A DNA stretch of 64,000 bases from Arthrobacter sp. V1I7 (GTDB taxonomy: Bacteria > Actinomycetota > Actinomycetes > Actinomycetales > Micrococcaceae). The stretch lies in contig NZ_JAUSYS010000001.1 of the NCBI RefSeq assembly GCF_030817015.1, positions 1,612,001 to 1,676,000 of the forward strand, written 5' to 3'. Shown in pieces: positions 17,050 to 27,679 of this stretch. The notes below the pieces were generated by a model, which saw only the letters and a list, made by a program, of their open reading frames with translations, did no database searches and was not told the origin of the DNA. The first letter of the stretch is position 1. Each line of letters opens with the position of its first letter. The translations under genes and the position numbers were made by a program.

Positions 17050-20000
17050 ATGGATAAGAACCAGGTTATAGCCGGGAATGAAGAACCGATCGTTGCGGAA
17101 GAAGCAGCAACGACGGACGAAGCAGCAGAAGAGGCAGCTGCGGCGGCAGCACCGCCGAAGCGGCCGGTTCGGACCCGCCGGAAGGCCCTCCCGAAAGCTG
17201 ACGCCACGGAGCCCGCCGCGGACGCTGCCGTCCTGACCGAGGCAACGGAGACCCCGGGAAGCGAGACCCCGGCCGCCGAACCCAAAGCCAAGGCCCCCGC
17301 CCGCCGGACCCGCGCCCGCAAAGTCGCCGAGGCGCCCGAGCCCCTGCCGGCCTTCGCCGACGAGAACGAAACAGCCGCAGCCGCCGCCGAAGCCCCCGCC
17401 GAAGTCCCTGCCGCCGTAGCCCCCGCCGAGAAGCCTGTCCGGCGCCGGGCCAGCCGGGCCAAGGCCGCCGCGCCGGTGACCGAAGCAGAGCCGGCACCGG
17501 AGGCCCCCACCGCCGAGGCGGCCCCTGCCACGCCCGCCACCGAGGCGGCCCCTGCCACGGAAACCACCGAAGCAACCCCTGCCACGGAAACGGCCGCCGC
17601 AGTAGCCCCGGCGTCCGCCGAAACTGCCGCATCCGCAGAAACCGCCGCCCCGGCCGCCGAAGCAGCCCCTGCTACGGGAGCCCCTGCCGCGGAAACGTCC
17701 GAGCAGCCTGCCGCCGCACGCTCCGCGGCCTCCTCGCTCTTCCTTGAGCCCGGAGCGGTCACCTCGATGATCTTCCAGGCTCCCGACCTGAGCACCGTCG
17801 CCCGCCCGGCGCCGGTTGCCGCCGCGGCCACGCCCGAAGAGGCGGAAGAGGAAGGCGACGAGGACGGCAGCCGTCGCCGCCGCCGCAGCCGCGGCCGCCG
17901 TGGACGCAGCCGCACCGGCGAAGAAGAGAGCGAATCGGAGGACGCCGGCGAGGATGCCGAGGAAGGCACCGAGGGGACCCTCGAGGACGGTGTGACCTCG
18001 CGCCGCCGCCGTCGCCGCCGTCGTGGCGACCAGGACCTGGAACTCACCGGCGGGGGAGACGACGATCCGCCCAACACGGTGACCCGGGTCCGTGCGCCGC
18101 GTGCGATCACTGAAGCGCCGGTCAACAACCGCGTCACCTCCCTGAAGGGCTCCACCCGACTCGAGGCCAAGAAGCAGCGCCGGCGCGAATCCCGCGACAC
18201 CGGCCGCCGCCGCACCGTCATCACCGAGGCCGAGTTCCTGGCCCGCCGTGAATCCGTGGACCGCCAGATGATCGTGCGCCAGCGCGACGACAGAATCCAG
18301 ATCGGCGTCCTCGAAGACGGTGTCCTGGCCGAGCACTTCGTGTCCAAGACGCAGCAGGACTCCCTGATCGGCAATGTCTACCTGGGCAAGGTCCAGAACG
18401 TGCTGCCGTCCATGGAAGCCGCCTTCGTGGATATCGGACGTGGCCGCAACGCCGTGCTCTACGCCGGTGAAGTCAACTGGGAAGCCGTCAACCTTGAGGG
18501 CAAGCAGCGCCGGATCGAGAACGCGCTGAAGTCCGGCGACTCCGTGCTGGTCCAGGTCACCAAGGACCCTGTCGGCCACAAGGGCGCCCGCCTCACCAGC
18601 CAGATCTCGCTGCCCGGCCGGTACCTGGTGTACGTGCCCGGCGGTTCCATGACCGGCATCTCCCGCAAGCTGCCCGACGTCGAACGCAACCGCCTCAAGC
18701 GGATCCTCAAGGACCGCCTGCCGGAAAACGCCGGCGTGATTGTCCGCACCGCGGCCGAGGGCGCCTCCGAGGAAGAGCTGACCCACGACATCAACCGGCT
18801 CCGCGCGCAATGGGAAGGCATCGAAGGCCAGTCGACGTCGACCAAGATCCTCGCCCCCGAGCTGCTCTACGGCGAACCTGACCTGACCATCAAGGTGGTC
18901 CGTGACGTCTTCAACGAGGACTTCTCCAAGCTGATCGTCTCCGGCGAGGAAGCCTGGGACACCATCGAGGCCTACGTCACCTATGTGGCGCCGGACCTCG
19001 TGGGCCGGCTCGAGAAGTGGACCAAGGACACGGACATCTTCGCGGCCTGGCGGATCGACGAGCAGATCCACAAGGCACTGGACCGCAAGGTTTTCCTGCC
19101 GTCCGGCGGATCCCTGGTGATCGACCGCACCGAAGCCATGACCGTGGTGGACGTCAACACCGGGAAGTTCACCGGCAGCGGCGGCAACCTCGAGGAAACC
19201 GTCACCAAGAACAACCTGGAAGCGGCCGAGGAAGTCGTCCGGCAGCTCCGGCTCCGCGACATCGGCGGCATCATCGTGATCGACTTCATCGACATGGTGC
19301 TGGAATCGAACCGCGACCTCGTACTGCGCCGCATGGTGGAGTGCCTCGGCCGAGACCGTACCAAGCACCAGGTGGCCGAAGTGACCTCGCTCGGGCTCGT
19401 GCAGATGACTCGCAAGCGGATGGGCACCGGGCTGCTGGAAGTCTTTGGCGAGCAGTGCGAAACCTGCGCCGGCCGCGGCATCGTCACGCACGACGAGCCC
19501 GTCGAGCACCGCCGCGCCAACGTCGTAGCCGCAGAGCACCACGTCCCGCGGATCGAGAACCAGCCCGCTGCCCGCACCGAGCGCAAGGGCCGCCGCCGTG
19601 GCAGGGGCGGGCAGGGCGGGCCGGAGTCCGCTCCGTCGGCACCCGCAGCCATCCACCCGGAGCCCACGGAGGCCGAGCGCCACGCCAAGGCAGAGGCGAC
19701 CCGGGCTGCCCTCGCGAACATCGCGGCCGCCGCGCACGCCGCCCACCTGCACGAGGGGGAAGCGGCAGCCCGGCACGACGCCGACACCCGCCAGGCCGAG
19801 ACCCGACAGGCCGCAGCCGAGACCGCCCGGCAGTTCGTTGCAACAGAGGAAGCAGCCGGACGTCCCGCTGCCGTGCTGACCTTCGGCGGCGAGCAGGTGG
19901 TGCTGCCGTACGTGGAGCACGCCGAGGAGGGGACGGCACCCGCCCTGACCCTTGACCTGCTGACGGAGGCCTTCGCCCATCTGGGCGACACCGAGGAAAG

Positions 20001-20343
20001 CAAGCCCGCCGCCGAGCAGGTTTCCGCGGCCAAGGCCACGGCACCGGCCCAGGCACCGGCAGCGGCACAGGCGCCTGCACCGGCACTGGCGAGGGCCGAC
20101 GTCGGGACCGGTACCTCCAGGGGCCGCCGCGTGCGCCGCAACCGGAGCGCCAGCCGCGCCCAGGGCGCAGCCAACGAGACGTCCATTGAACACCGTGAGG
20201 CAGCCGAGCAACGGAACGCAACGGCCGCGGCCGGAGCCGTGCACGAGGCCAAGGCACCTTCCCCGGACAAGGCAGCGGCAAAGCCGGCCGCGGCGAACGA
20301 ACCGATCATCCTCGGCGTCGGCGTCCCGGCGTCGGAGCTGTAG
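17050..20343 (+). CDS. rne: Ribonuclease E/G family, long actinobacterial form
   Basis: 1,097 residues from ATG 17050, preceded by GGCAGGAG. RNase E cleaves single-stranded RNA in mRNA decay and rRNA/tRNA maturation. Residues 1 to ~400 are a low-complexity Ala/Glu/Pro extension with Arg-rich clusters. An S1 domain begins near residue 411 (RIQIGVLEDGVLAEHF). The catalytic core has MTVVDVNTGKF (~700) and IVIDFIDM (~743), holding the metal-binding Asps, and a zinc-link CETCAGRG (~804). Residues ~830-1097 are again disordered Ala-rich with basic patches. The catalytic core in the middle of two tails is typical of actinobacteria. Confidence 0.95.
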   Translation: MDKNQVIAGNEEPIVAEEAATTDEAAEEAAAAAAPPKRPVRTRRKALPKADATEPAADAAVLTEATETPGSETPAAEPKAKAPARRTRARKVAEAPEPLPAFADENETAAAAAEAPAEVPAAVAPAEKPVRRRASRAKAAAPVTEAEPAPEAPTAEAAPATPATEAAPATETTEATPATETAAAVAPASAETAASAETAAPAAEAAPATGAPAAETSEQPAAARSAASSLFLEPGAVTSMIFQAPDLSTVARPAPVAAAATPEEAEEEGDEDGSRRRRRSRGRRGRSRTGEEESESEDAGEDAEEGTEGTLEDGVTSRRRRRRRRGDQDLELTGGGDDDPPNTVTRVRAPRAITEAPVNNRVTSLKGSTRLEAKKQRRRESRDTGRRRTVITEAEFLARRESVDRQMIVRQRDDRIQIGVLEDGVLAEHFVSKTQQDSLIGNVYLGKVQNVLPSMEAAFVDIGRGRNAVLYAGEVNWEAVNLEGKQRRIENALKSGDSVLVQVTKDPVGHKGARLTSQISLPGRYLVYVPGGSMTGISRKLPDVERNRLKRILKDRLPENAGVIVRTAAEGASEEELTHDINRLRAQWEGIEGQSTSTKILAPELLYGEPDLTIKVVRDVFNEDFSKLIVSGEEAWDTIEAYVTYVAPDLVGRLEKWTKDTDIFAAWRIDEQIHKALDRKVFLPSGGSLVIDRTEAMTVVDVNTGKFTGSGGNLEETVTKNNLEAAEEVVRQLRLRDIGGIIVIDFIDMVLESNRDLVLRRMVECLGRDRTKHQVAEVTSLGLVQMTRKRMGTGLLEVFGEQCETCAGRGIVTHDEPVEHRRANVVAAEHHVPRIENQPAARTERKGRRRGRGGQGGPESAPSAPAAIHPEPTEAERHAKAEATRAALANIAAAAHAAHLHEGEAAARHDADTRQAETRQAAAETARQFVATEEAAGRPAAVLTFGGEQVVLPYVEHAEEGTAPALTLDLLTEAFAHLGDTEESKPAAEQVSAAKATAPAQAPAAAQAPAPALARADVGTGTSRGRRVRRNRSASRAQGAANETSIEHREAAEQRNATAAAGAVHEAKAPSPDKAAAKPAAANEPIILGVGVPASEL

Positions 20344-20465
20344 CCCGGAAGCCCAACGAGGCAATCCAGCATGGCCGCGGGTGCGGTCCGGACCCGGCGT
20401 AGCAATTCGCCGGGGTTTGGGCCGCACCCGTGGTTCGTTAAGCGCTGCGGCTAGGCTGGAGAACT

Positions 20466-20541
20466 GACACGGGGTGCCGCGCAACGAGCCGGCTGAGATC
20501 CAGACCCGTTGAACCTGTCCGGTTAGCACCGGCGAAGGGAT
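20466..20541 (+). promoter_or_regulatory. TPP riboswitch (THI element)
   Basis: The conserved aptamer words occur in order: ACACGGGGTGCC, GGCTGAGA, ACCCGTTGAACCTG, CCGGTTAGCACCGGCGAAGGGA. This is the thiamine pyrophosphate aptamer. Its 3' end AAGGGA (20535-20540) is also the best Shine-Dalgarno sequence for GTG 20549. Ligand binding would therefore hide the ribosome site directly, with no separate expression platform. It controls the thiamine salvage fusion gene downstream. Confidence 0.95.
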
Positions 20542-20548
20542 GTCCATC

Positions 20549-22213
20549 GTGGCTTCAGTCGTTCTTCCGTCCGCATTTCTGCCCCCCGCGCCGACTACCG
20601 CTCCGGCCCGGATCCCGCGGGTGCTGGCCATCGCCGGTTCGGACCCCTCCGGCGGCGCGGGCATCCAGGCCGACCTGAAAAGCATTGCCGCGCACGGCGG
20701 CTACGGCATGGCCGCCATCACCGCCCTCACGGCCCAGAACACCCGCGGCGTCCGGGCCGTCCACGTTCCGCCGGCCGCCTTCCTGACCGCCCAGCTGGAC
20801 GCCGTGAGCGCGGACATCGGCATCGACGCCGTCAAGATCGGCATGCTGGGCGACGCCGCCGTCATCGACGCCGTCCGGCGCTGGCTGGAACACGCCCGGC
20901 CCGGCGTCGTCGTCCTGGACCCGGTGATGGTGGCCACCAGCGGGGACCGGCTGCTGCCGGAAGCAGCCGAGACGGCCCTGCACGCGCTGCTGCCCCTCGC
21001 GGACCTCGTCACGCCCAATCTCGCCGAACTCGCCCTGCTGCTCCGGGAACCCGTCGCGGCCGACTGGGCCGAGGCCCTGGCCCAGGGCAAGCGGCTCGCC
21101 GCCCTGAGCGGCACCACGGTCCTGGTGAAGGGCGGCCATCTGGAAGGAAATGCCGACGGCGGCGCCGGAGCCGAACCCGGCACCGCCGGGGGCGAATTCG
21201 GCCACGACGGCGGGTGCCCGGATGCGCTCGTCAACACCGGGGGACTGCTGGACCAGGAGACGGTAGTGGTGACGGGCCGACGCGTGCCCACCAGCAACAG
21301 CCACGGCACCGGTTGCTCGCTGTCCTCGGCACTGGCGACGGTGCAGGCCCGGGTGGGGGACTGGGAAGCGGCGCTGCGCGAGGTCAAGCCCTGGCTCGAA
21401 GGTGCGCTGCGCAGCTCGGAGCACCTCGACGTCGGCACCGGCAACGGTCCGGTGCACCATTTCCACCACGTCCAGCACCTGACCTCGGACCACGGCACCA
21501 CGGATCACGGCACCGCGGACCACGGCCTGGCTCAGGGTCCCGGGGACCGCCGGGTCCCGGCCGAGGGGGAGTTTGTCGCTGCCCTCGGGGCCGGCGCGGC
21601 CCCGGACCTCGACGAGATCTACGGCCTGGAGTTCATCCGGAGGCTGGCGGACGGCACGCTCCCCGAGCGGGAGTTCGCCTACTATCTGGCCCAGGACGCC
21701 CTCTACCTCAATGGCTACTCGCGGGTGCTGGCCCGGGCGGCCGCACTCGCACCCGCCGAAGCCGAACAGCTCTTCTGGGCCCGATCCGCCCAGCAGTGCC
21801 TGGAAGTCGAATCCGAGCTGCACCGGAGCTGGCTCAGCACCCGCACCGTGGAGGGAACGCTTGGGCCGGTGACGAAGTCCTATGTGGACCACCTGCTGGC
21901 GGCCTCGGTCTCCGGCAGCTACGGGGTGCTGGTCGCGGCCGCCCTGCCGTGCTTCTGGCTCTATGCCGTGGTCGGCGCGGAACTCCACGCGCAGTTCCTG
22001 GCCGCCGGTGCCGCCGAAGCGCACCCCTACGCCGACTGGCTGCGGACGTACGCCGACGAGGACTTCGCCGCGGCGACGCGGCAGGCCATCGCCATCACGG
22101 ACGACGCGGCGCGCCGCGCCTCAGCCGGCGAACGGGACGCCATGGCCCTGGCTTTCAGGCAGTCGGCCCGTTACGAAGTCGCCTTCTTCGACGCGCCGAG
22201 ACTGCACGCCTGA
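20549..22213 (+). CDS. thiD: ThiD-TenA fusion: HMP/HMP-P kinase plus aminopyrimidine aminohydrolase
   Basis: 554 residues from GTG 20549 (an ATG at 20540 is possible but lies in the riboswitch and lacks a ribosome site). The N-terminal half is ThiD: AIAGSDPSGGAGIQADLKS near residue 30, DPVMVATSGDRLL, and SNSHGTGCSLSSALA. A His/Asp/Gly-rich linker follows. The C-terminal ~220 residues are TenA: EFAYYLAQDALYLNGYSRVL and ALPCFWLYAVVG with the catalytic Cys near residue 467. ThiD phosphorylates hydroxymethylpyrimidine and TenA regenerates it from degraded thiamine, so one protein salvages the pyrimidine moiety. A TPP riboswitch precedes it. Confidence 0.93.
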   Translation: MASVVLPSAFLPPAPTTAPARIPRVLAIAGSDPSGGAGIQADLKSIAAHGGYGMAAITALTAQNTRGVRAVHVPPAAFLTAQLDAVSADIGIDAVKIGMLGDAAVIDAVRRWLEHARPGVVVLDPVMVATSGDRLLPEAAETALHALLPLADLVTPNLAELALLLREPVAADWAEALAQGKRLAALSGTTVLVKGGHLEGNADGGAGAEPGTAGGEFGHDGGCPDALVNTGGLLDQETVVVTGRRVPTSNSHGTGCSLSSALATVQARVGDWEAALREVKPWLEGALRSSEHLDVGTGNGPVHHFHHVQHLTSDHGTTDHGTADHGLAQGPGDRRVPAEGEFVAALGAGAAPDLDEIYGLEFIRRLADGTLPEREFAYYLAQDALYLNGYSRVLARAAALAPAEAEQLFWARSAQQCLEVESELHRSWLSTRTVEGTLGPVTKSYVDHLLAASVSGSYGVLVAAALPCFWLYAVVGAELHAQFLAAGAAEAHPYADWLRTYADEDFAAATRQAIAITDDAARRASAGERDAMALAFRQSARYEVAFFDAPRLHA

Positions 22214-22557
22214 CCGGCGGGGACCCGGCCAGCCTGTACGATGGTGGGGCACGGTTCCGGAAGTCGTTGCAGGAATGCTCTGCCTTAATGGAGTTAAGTC
22301 CGTCACGCATGGCCCGCCGGAGCCAGCCTCATTTGCGGCCGAAGGCAAAATTAGCGTAGTCTAGATCTTCGGTGCTTACGCCAACACTTGGGTTATGACC
22401 TTGAGGACAATCCGTTTTCGGATTTGACCACGGGATAGCTCATGGGTTCCCCCGGGGAGCCCACCGGCGTTGAGGCACAGCGTGAGCCAGCCAAACAACT
22501 TGGACCAGGTTCCGCACGCAAATCTAGTAATAAACGTCGAGAGAAGTGAGTTCCCCA
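22214..22557 (+). promoter_or_regulatory. rplU promoter and long leader
   Basis: No gene is seen in these 344 bp. A promoter candidate is TTGCGG (22333-22338), 18 bp, TAGTCT (22357-22362). The predicted ~190-base leader has hairpins AATCCG-TTTT-CGGATT (22409-22424) and GGGTTCCCC-C-GGGGAGCCC (22444-22462). Ribosomal protein leaders often carry autoregulatory folds, but I do not recognise a named one. Confidence 0.4.
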
Positions 22558-22866
22558 GTGGTGTACGCGATTGTCCGCGCAGGCGGCCGCCAAGAGAAGG
22601 TTTCCGTTGGAGACTTCGTTACCCTGAACCGCGTCCCCGGTGGAGCCGGCAGCACCTTTGAGTTGCCCGCACTGCTCCTGGTGGACGGTGACAAGATCAC
22701 GTCTGCTGCTGCGGACCTGGCCAAGGTAACGGTTACGGCTGAGATCCTCGAAGACCTTCGTGGTCCGAAGATCGTCATCCAGAAGTTCAAGAACAAGACC
22801 GGTTACAAGAAGCGCCAGGGTCACCGTCAGGAATTGACCAAGGTCAAGATCACCGGTATCAAGTAA
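22558..22866 (+). CDS. rplU: 50S ribosomal protein L21
   Basis: 102 residues from GTG 22558, preceded by GAGAAG. L21 binds 23S rRNA and depends on L20 during assembly. Diagnostic segments are [18 protein letters not shown] at the start and [20 protein letters not shown] near the C-terminus. It is followed 63 bp later by rpmA, the near-universal partner, and the pair ends at a strong terminator. Confidence 0.97.
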   Translation: MVYAIVRAGGRQEKVSVGDFVTLNRVPGGAGSTFELPALLLVDGDKITSAAADLAKVTVTAEILEDLRGPKIVIQKFKNKTGYKKRQGHRQELTKVKITGIK

Positions 22867-22929
22867 CTCTTCGTTACTGTTCAGGTTTCCAGCAGGTTCC
22901 CCAGAATTTTTTGAAGGCAGGCATTTCAA

Positions 22930-23193
22930 ATGGCACATAAAAAAGGCGCGAGTTCCACTCGCAACGGTCGTGACTCCAACGCCCAGTACCTCGGCGTGAA
23001 GCGCTTCGGCGGCCAGGTCGTTTCCGCAGGCGAAATCATCGTCCGCCAGCGCGGCACCCACTTCCACCCGGGCGCCGGCGTCGGCCGCGGCGGGGACGAC
23101 ACATTGTTCGCCCTGACCCCCGGTGCAGTCGAGTTCGGCACCCGCCGTGGTCGTCGCGTTGTGAACATCGTGGCTGCAGCAGCCGCAGAGTAA
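22930..23193 (+). CDS. rpmA: 50S ribosomal protein L27
   Basis: 87 residues, standard length. L27 reaches the peptidyl transferase centre with its N-terminus. [20 protein letters not shown] begins the protein without the cleaved extension seen in Firmicutes; [10 protein letters not shown] and [12 protein letters not shown] are typical. A ribosome site (GAAGGCAGG) precedes the ATG. Confidence 0.98.
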   Translation: MAHKKGASSTRNGRDSNAQYLGVKRFGGQVVSAGEIIVRQRGTHFHPGAGVGRGGDDTLFALTPGAVEFGTRRGRRVVNIVAAAAAE

Positions 23194-23208
23194 CAACAAG
23201 TTCTAAAT

Positions 23209-23247
23209 CGGTGGGGCGGGCCATTTGGTCCGCTCCACCGGTGTTTT
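23209..23247 (+). terminator. Rho-independent terminator after rpmA
   Basis: A 14-bp stem (23209-23222 with 23227-23240, two G-U pairs) closes a 4-base ATTT loop and is followed by GTGTTTT. It separates the ribosomal protein pair from obgE. Confidence 0.85.
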
Positions 23248-23309
23248 AACCGCATTACAATCATCTTGGGCCCCTTTACGGTCCAGGGAAAAGCATTGAG
23301 GAGATCCAC

Positions 23310-24899
23310 GTGGCGAGCTTTGTAGACCGGGTAGTACTGCACGTATCCGGCGGTACCGGCGGCCACGGCTGTGTCTCCGTCCACCGCGAGAAGTTCAAGC
23401 CCCTCGGCGGTCCCGACGGCGGCAACGGCGGCAACGGCGGCGACGTCATCCTCCGCGTTGACCCGCAGACCACCACCCTGCTCGACTACCACCACGCCCC
23501 GCACCGGCACGCCACCAACGGCGGACCCGGCATGGGCGACTGGCGCGGCGGCAAGAACGGCGAAACCCTCATCCTCCCGGTGCCCGAGGGCACCGTGGTG
23601 AAGTCCAAGGACGGCCGGGTCCTCGCCGACCTCGTGGGCGAAGGCGCCGAGTACATCGCGGCCGCCGGCGGCATCGGAGGCCTCGGCAACGCCTCGCTCT
23701 CCTCGCAGAAGCGCCGCGCCCCCGGCTTCGCGCTGCTGGGCATCGAAGGCGAATCCAGCGACATCGTGCTGGAACTGAAGTCGATCGCGGATATCGCCCT
23801 GGTCGGCTTCCCCTCCGCCGGCAAGTCCAGCCTGATCGCCGCGATGTCCGCCGCCCGGCCGAAAATCGCCGACTACCCCTTCACCACCCTGATCCCTAAC
23901 CTCGGCGTCGTCCAGGCCGGCGACGTCCGCTTCACCATCGCGGACGTCCCGGGCCTGATTGAAGGCGCCAGTGAAGGCAAGGGCCTCGGCCACTACTTCC
24001 TGCGCCATGTCGAGCGCTGCGCCGCCCTCGTGCATGTACTGGACTGCGGAACGCTCGAATCGGACCGCGACCCGCTCTCCGACCTGGCGGTCATCGAAGC
24101 CGAACTCGAGAAGTACGCCGTGGACATGAGCTTCGCCGGATCCGACGGCGAAGTCGTGCCGCTGAACCACCGTCCCCGCTTGATCGCCCTGAACAAGGTG
24201 GACCTTCCCGACGGCAAGGACATGGCCGAATTCGTCCGCCCGGAACTCGAGTCCCGCGGCTACAAGGTCTTCGAGATCTCCGCCACGAGCCATGAGGGCC
24301 TCCGCCAGCTCGGCTTCGCCATGGCTGAAATCGTTCAGGCCGCCCGCGACGAGCTCGCCGCTGCGCCGCCCAAGGTGCACGCCCCGGTCCTCAGGCCCCG
24401 CGCCGTCAACGAATCCGGTTTCAAGATCCGCCGCGAAGAGAAGAACCTGGAACCGCTGTTCCGCGTGCTCGGCGACAAGCCCGTCCGCTGGGTCAAGCAG
24501 ACCGACTTCACCAACGAGGAAGCCATCGGCTACCTCGCGGACCGCCTCGCCAAGCTCGGCGTCGAAAACGAACTGTTCAAGCAGGGCGCCAAGCCCGGCG
24601 ACACGGTTGTCATCGGCGAGGACGACGGCGTCGTCTTCGACTGGGAGCCGACCATGATGGCCGGCGCCGAACTGCTGGCCGCGCCGCGTGGCACCGACGT
24701 GCGTTTCGCCGACATCGGCGACCGCCCCACCCGTGGGCAGAAGCGCGACGAGCAGGTGGAACGCCGCGAGGCCAAGGCCGCCGCCCGCGCCGAGCTCGAA
24801 GCCGAACGCAAGGCCGGCATCTGGACCGAATCCGTCAGCGGACGCCGGGCCGTCAAGCCGGTCAAGGAGAGTGGACTGGGCGCAGCGGATGACGAGTAA
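23310..24899 (+). CDS. obgE: GTPase ObgE/CgtA
   Basis: 529 residues from GTG 23310. Obg GTPases act in late 50S assembly and stress signalling. The glycine-rich Obg fold (1-~160) has [18 protein letters not shown] and [13 protein letters not shown]. The G domain starts near residue 168 with [13 protein letters not shown], then [13 protein letters not shown] and SATS. A C-terminal OCT domain and a charged tail follow, as in other Gram-positives. Its last 11 bp overlap the start of proB. Confidence 0.97.
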   Translation: MASFVDRVVLHVSGGTGGHGCVSVHREKFKPLGGPDGGNGGNGGDVILRVDPQTTTLLDYHHAPHRHATNGGPGMGDWRGGKNGETLILPVPEGTVVKSKDGRVLADLVGEGAEYIAAAGGIGGLGNASLSSQKRRAPGFALLGIEGESSDIVLELKSIADIALVGFPSAGKSSLIAAMSAARPKIADYPFTTLIPNLGVVQAGDVRFTIADVPGLIEGASEGKGLGHYFLRHVERCAALVHVLDCGTLESDRDPLSDLAVIEAELEKYAVDMSFAGSDGEVVPLNHRPRLIALNKVDLPDGKDMAEFVRPELESRGYKVFEISATSHEGLRQLGFAMAEIVQAARDELAAAPPKVHAPVLRPRAVNESGFKIRREEKNLEPLFRVLGDKPVRWVKQTDFTNEEAIGYLADRLAKLGVENELFKQGAKPGDTVVIGEDDGVVFDWEPTMMAGAELLAAPRGTDVRFADIGDRPTRGQKRDEQVERREAKAAARAELEAERKAGIWTESVSGRRAVKPVKESGLGAADDE

Positions 24900-26175
24900 A
24901 ACCGTCATCGTGCCTGGTACGGCCGGCAGCGCCGAACCTCCGGTTCCGGCCGGATCAGCGCCGGACCGTGCCGTCCCCGGCCGTACCGTCCCGGACAGTA
25001 CCGTCCCGGACCGTTCCGCACCGGACAGTTCCGTCCCGCACTCATCCGCCCGGAACGCTGCCGTCCCGGACCGTTCCGCGCTGTCCGGTGCCCGCCGGAT
25101 CGTGGTCAAGGTCGGTTCTTCCTCCCTGACCAGCATCAAGGGCGGCATCTCGGAGGAGGCCCTGACGGGTCTCGCCGATGCCCTGGCGCACAAGCGCAAC
25201 GACGGCGCCGAGATCATCCTGGTGTCCTCCGGCGCCATCGCCGCCGGACTGGCCCCGCTCGGACTCGAGAAGCGTCCCCGCGACCTCGCCACCCAGCAGG
25301 CAGCCGCGAGTGTGGGCCAGGGCCTGCTGATGGCCCGCTACACCCACGCCTTCGGCGCCCACGGCGTCACCGTCAGCCAGGTGCTGCTGACCGCCGACGA
25401 CTTCATGCGCCGCAGCCAGCACACCAACGCCTTCCGGGCCCTGGACCGGCTGCTGAACCTCGGCGTCGTCCCGGTGGTCAACGAAAACGACACCGTCGCC
25501 ACGCACGAGATCCGCTTTGGCGACAATGACCGGCTGGCGGCCCTCGTGGCGCACCTGGTCCGCGCCGACGCGCTGGTGCTGCTCTCCGACGTCGACTCCC
25601 TTTACGACGGGCCGCCCTCGCACGGCGCCAAGCGCATCCCGCACGTCACGGGCCCGCACGACCTCGACGGCGTCTCCATCGGCAGCACCGGCAAGGCCGG
25701 CGTCGGGACCGGGGGAATGGTCACCAAGGTGGAGGCGGCGATGATCGCCGCCGGCTCCGGAATCCACGCCCTCGTCACCTCCACCGGGAACGCCGCCGCC
25801 GCATTGGCCGGACAGGACGTTGGGACCTGGTTCTCGGTCAACGGCTCCCGCAAGCCCATCCGGCTGCTGTGGCTGGCGCACCTGGCAGCGGTGGAAGGCA
25901 CGCTCGTGCTCGACGACGGCGCCGTTCAGGCCGTGCGCGACCGGCGCACCTCGCTGCTGCCGGCCGGCATTACCGCCGTCCGCGGCAACTTTGAAGCCGG
26001 TGATCCGGTGGAGATGGTCTCGCCGGACGGCACGGTGATTGCCCGCGGGCTGGTCAACTACGCCTCCGACGAGCTGCCCCGGATGCTGGGCCGGTCTACC
26101 AAGGAACTCGGCAAGGCCCTGGGCCGCGGATATGACCGTGTCGTGGTTCATGTTGACGACCTGGTGCTGGTCTAA
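24889..26175 (+). CDS. proB: Glutamate 5-kinase with PUA domain
   Basis: 428 residues from ATG 24889, overlapping obgE by 11 bp. ProB makes glutamyl-5-phosphate, the first step of proline synthesis. The kinase starts only at about residue 66 with [19 protein letters not shown], followed by [30 protein letters not shown] and [11 protein letters not shown]; a PUA domain occupies the last ~80 residues. Residues ~20-65 are an unusual extension of Pro-Asp-Arg/Ser units encoded by ~15-bp repeats. A shorter start such as GTG near 25102 would cut into the kinase, so the extension is probably translated. Confidence 0.93.
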   Translation: MTSKTVIVPGTAGSAEPPVPAGSAPDRAVPGRTVPDSTVPDRSAPDSSVPHSSARNAAVPDRSALSGARRIVVKVGSSSLTSIKGGISEEALTGLADALAHKRNDGAEIILVSSGAIAAGLAPLGLEKRPRDLATQQAAASVGQGLLMARYTHAFGAHGVTVSQVLLTADDFMRRSQHTNAFRALDRLLNLGVVPVVNENDTVATHEIRFGDNDRLAALVAHLVRADALVLLSDVDSLYDGPPSHGAKRIPHVTGPHDLDGVSIGSTGKAGVGTGGMVTKVEAAMIAAGSGIHALVTSTGNAAAALAGQDVGTWFSVNGSRKPIRLLWLAHLAAVEGTLVLDDGAVQAVRDRRTSLLPAGITAVRGNFEAGDPVEMVSPDGTVIARGLVNYASDELPRMLGRSTKELGKALGRGYDRVVVHVDDLVLV

Positions 26176-26201
26176 GCCCGCCGCTCGCCTAAACTGGAGG
26201 C

Positions 26202-27599
26202 ATGACTGAGGCCCTGACCCCCCGCTCCGCCGTGCTCGCCGACAAGCTGATGGCCGAAGGTCTGATCCCTGCGGACGGACCGTCGGAAGGCGCGCGCGAA
26301 ATCCCGGTGTCCCCGGAGGCTGCGGAAGCAAGCGGAGCAGTCGACGTGGAGGCCGCCGTCCACGCCATTGCCGACCGCTCCCGCCACGCCGCCCGCCGGA
26401 TGGCGCGTGCCAACCGCGCCTGGAAGGATCGCGGCCTGCGGGCAATCGCCTCCGCGCTGCTGGAGGGCAGCCGCCAGATCCTCGCCGCCAACGCCAAGGA
26501 CGTTTCCGCGGGACGGGCCAACGGCACGTCCGCGGCCCTGCTGGACCGGCTCACGCTCACGGACGCACGGATCAAAGCCCTGGCCGGCGCCCTGGAAAAC
26601 CTCGCCACGCTTCCCGACCCGGTGGGGAACGTGATGCGCGGCCAGACACTCCCCAACGGGCTTCGGCTGCGCCAGATCAACGTGCCGATGGGCGTCGTCG
26701 CCGCTATCTATGAGGCGCGGCCCAATGTCACCGTGGACATCGCCGGGCTGGGCCTCAAGAGCGGCAACGCCGTCATCCTGCGCGGCGGGACCGCCGCTGC
26801 CGCCACAAATGCCGCCCTGGTCACCATCCTCCGCGACGCGCTGGAATCGGTGGGCCTGCCGGCGGACGCCGTGCAGACCGTGGACCAGTACGGCCGTGAC
26901 GGCGCTAACGCCCTGATGCGCGCCCGCGGACGGGTGGATGTCCTGATCCCCCGCGGTGGCCGCGAACTGATCCAGTCCGTCGTGACCAACGCCTCGGTGC
27001 CGGTTATCGAGACGGGGGAGGGCAACGTCCACATCTTCCTCGACGCCTCCGCGAACGAGGACATGGCCGTGGAGATCCTGCTGAACTCCAAGACCCAGCG
27101 GCCCAGCGTCTGCAACACCGTGGAAACCCTGCTGGTCCACTCCGGGTCCACCGTGCTGCCCGCTGTCGCCGCCGCGCTGCGGACCGCGGGCGTGACCCTG
27201 CACACCGACGAGCGGATCCGGGCGGCGCTGCCGGCGTCCGTCGAGTCCGTCCCCGCCACGGATGAGGACTGGGCCACCGAATACATGGACCTGGACCTCG
27301 CCGTGGCCATGGTGGACAGCCTGGATGACGCCGTCCAGCACATCCGCACCTGGTCGACCGGGCACACCGAGGCCATCCTGACCAACGACCTCGGGAACGC
27401 CGAGCGGTTCATTGCCGAGGTCGATTCGGCCGCCGTGATTGTGAATGCGTCCACCCGGTTCACGGACGGCGGTGAGTTGGGGCTCGGTGCGGAAGTCGGG
27501 ATTTCCACCCAGAAGCTGCACGCCCGCGGCCCGATGGGACTGACCGAGCTGACCACCACGAAGTGGATCGTCCAGGGTGAGGGCCAGATCAGGGCCTAG
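26202..27599 (+). CDS. proA: Gamma-glutamyl phosphate reductase
   Basis: 465 residues. ProA reduces glutamyl-5-phosphate with NADPH to the semialdehyde, the second step of proline synthesis. [20 protein letters not shown] and the catalytic Cys in [14 protein letters not shown] (near residue 304) are clear. There are about 45 extra residues at the N-terminus compared with the enterobacterial protein; internal starts are possible. It follows proB by 26 bp. Confidence 0.96.
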   Translation: MTEALTPRSAVLADKLMAEGLIPADGPSEGAREIPVSPEAAEASGAVDVEAAVHAIADRSRHAARRMARANRAWKDRGLRAIASALLEGSRQILAANAKDVSAGRANGTSAALLDRLTLTDARIKALAGALENLATLPDPVGNVMRGQTLPNGLRLRQINVPMGVVAAIYEARPNVTVDIAGLGLKSGNAVILRGGTAAAATNAALVTILRDALESVGLPADAVQTVDQYGRDGANALMRARGRVDVLIPRGGRELIQSVVTNASVPVIETGEGNVHIFLDASANEDMAVEILLNSKTQRPSVCNTVETLLVHSGSTVLPAVAAALRTAGVTLHTDERIRAALPASVESVPATDEDWATEYMDLDLAVAMVDSLDDAVQHIRTWSTGHTEAILTNDLGNAERFIAEVDSAAVIVNASTRFTDGGELGLGAEVGISTQKLHARGPMGLTELTTTKWIVQGEGQIRA

Positions 27600-27679
27600 C
27601 AACGCTGTAACATGGAACAGAAGTCCCGAACGGCGGGGAGAACCGCCGTCGTAAAATCCTGAAGTCTCTAGGGGAGAAC

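Noticed and set aside
17041-20685. Very long minus-strand open frame opposite rne
   Set aside because: It is a shadow of rne in Ala/Arg-rich, GC-rich DNA. The plus strand has clear RNase E motifs and a ribosome site.
22926-25292. Long minus-strand open frame over rpmA-obgE-proB
   Set aside because: Antisense to three well-identified genes with no domain-like content of its own.
27630-27649. Terminator after proA
   Set aside because: ACGGCGG/CCGCCGT forms a short stem but lacks a T-tract; it is mentioned only in the entry for the gene that follows it.
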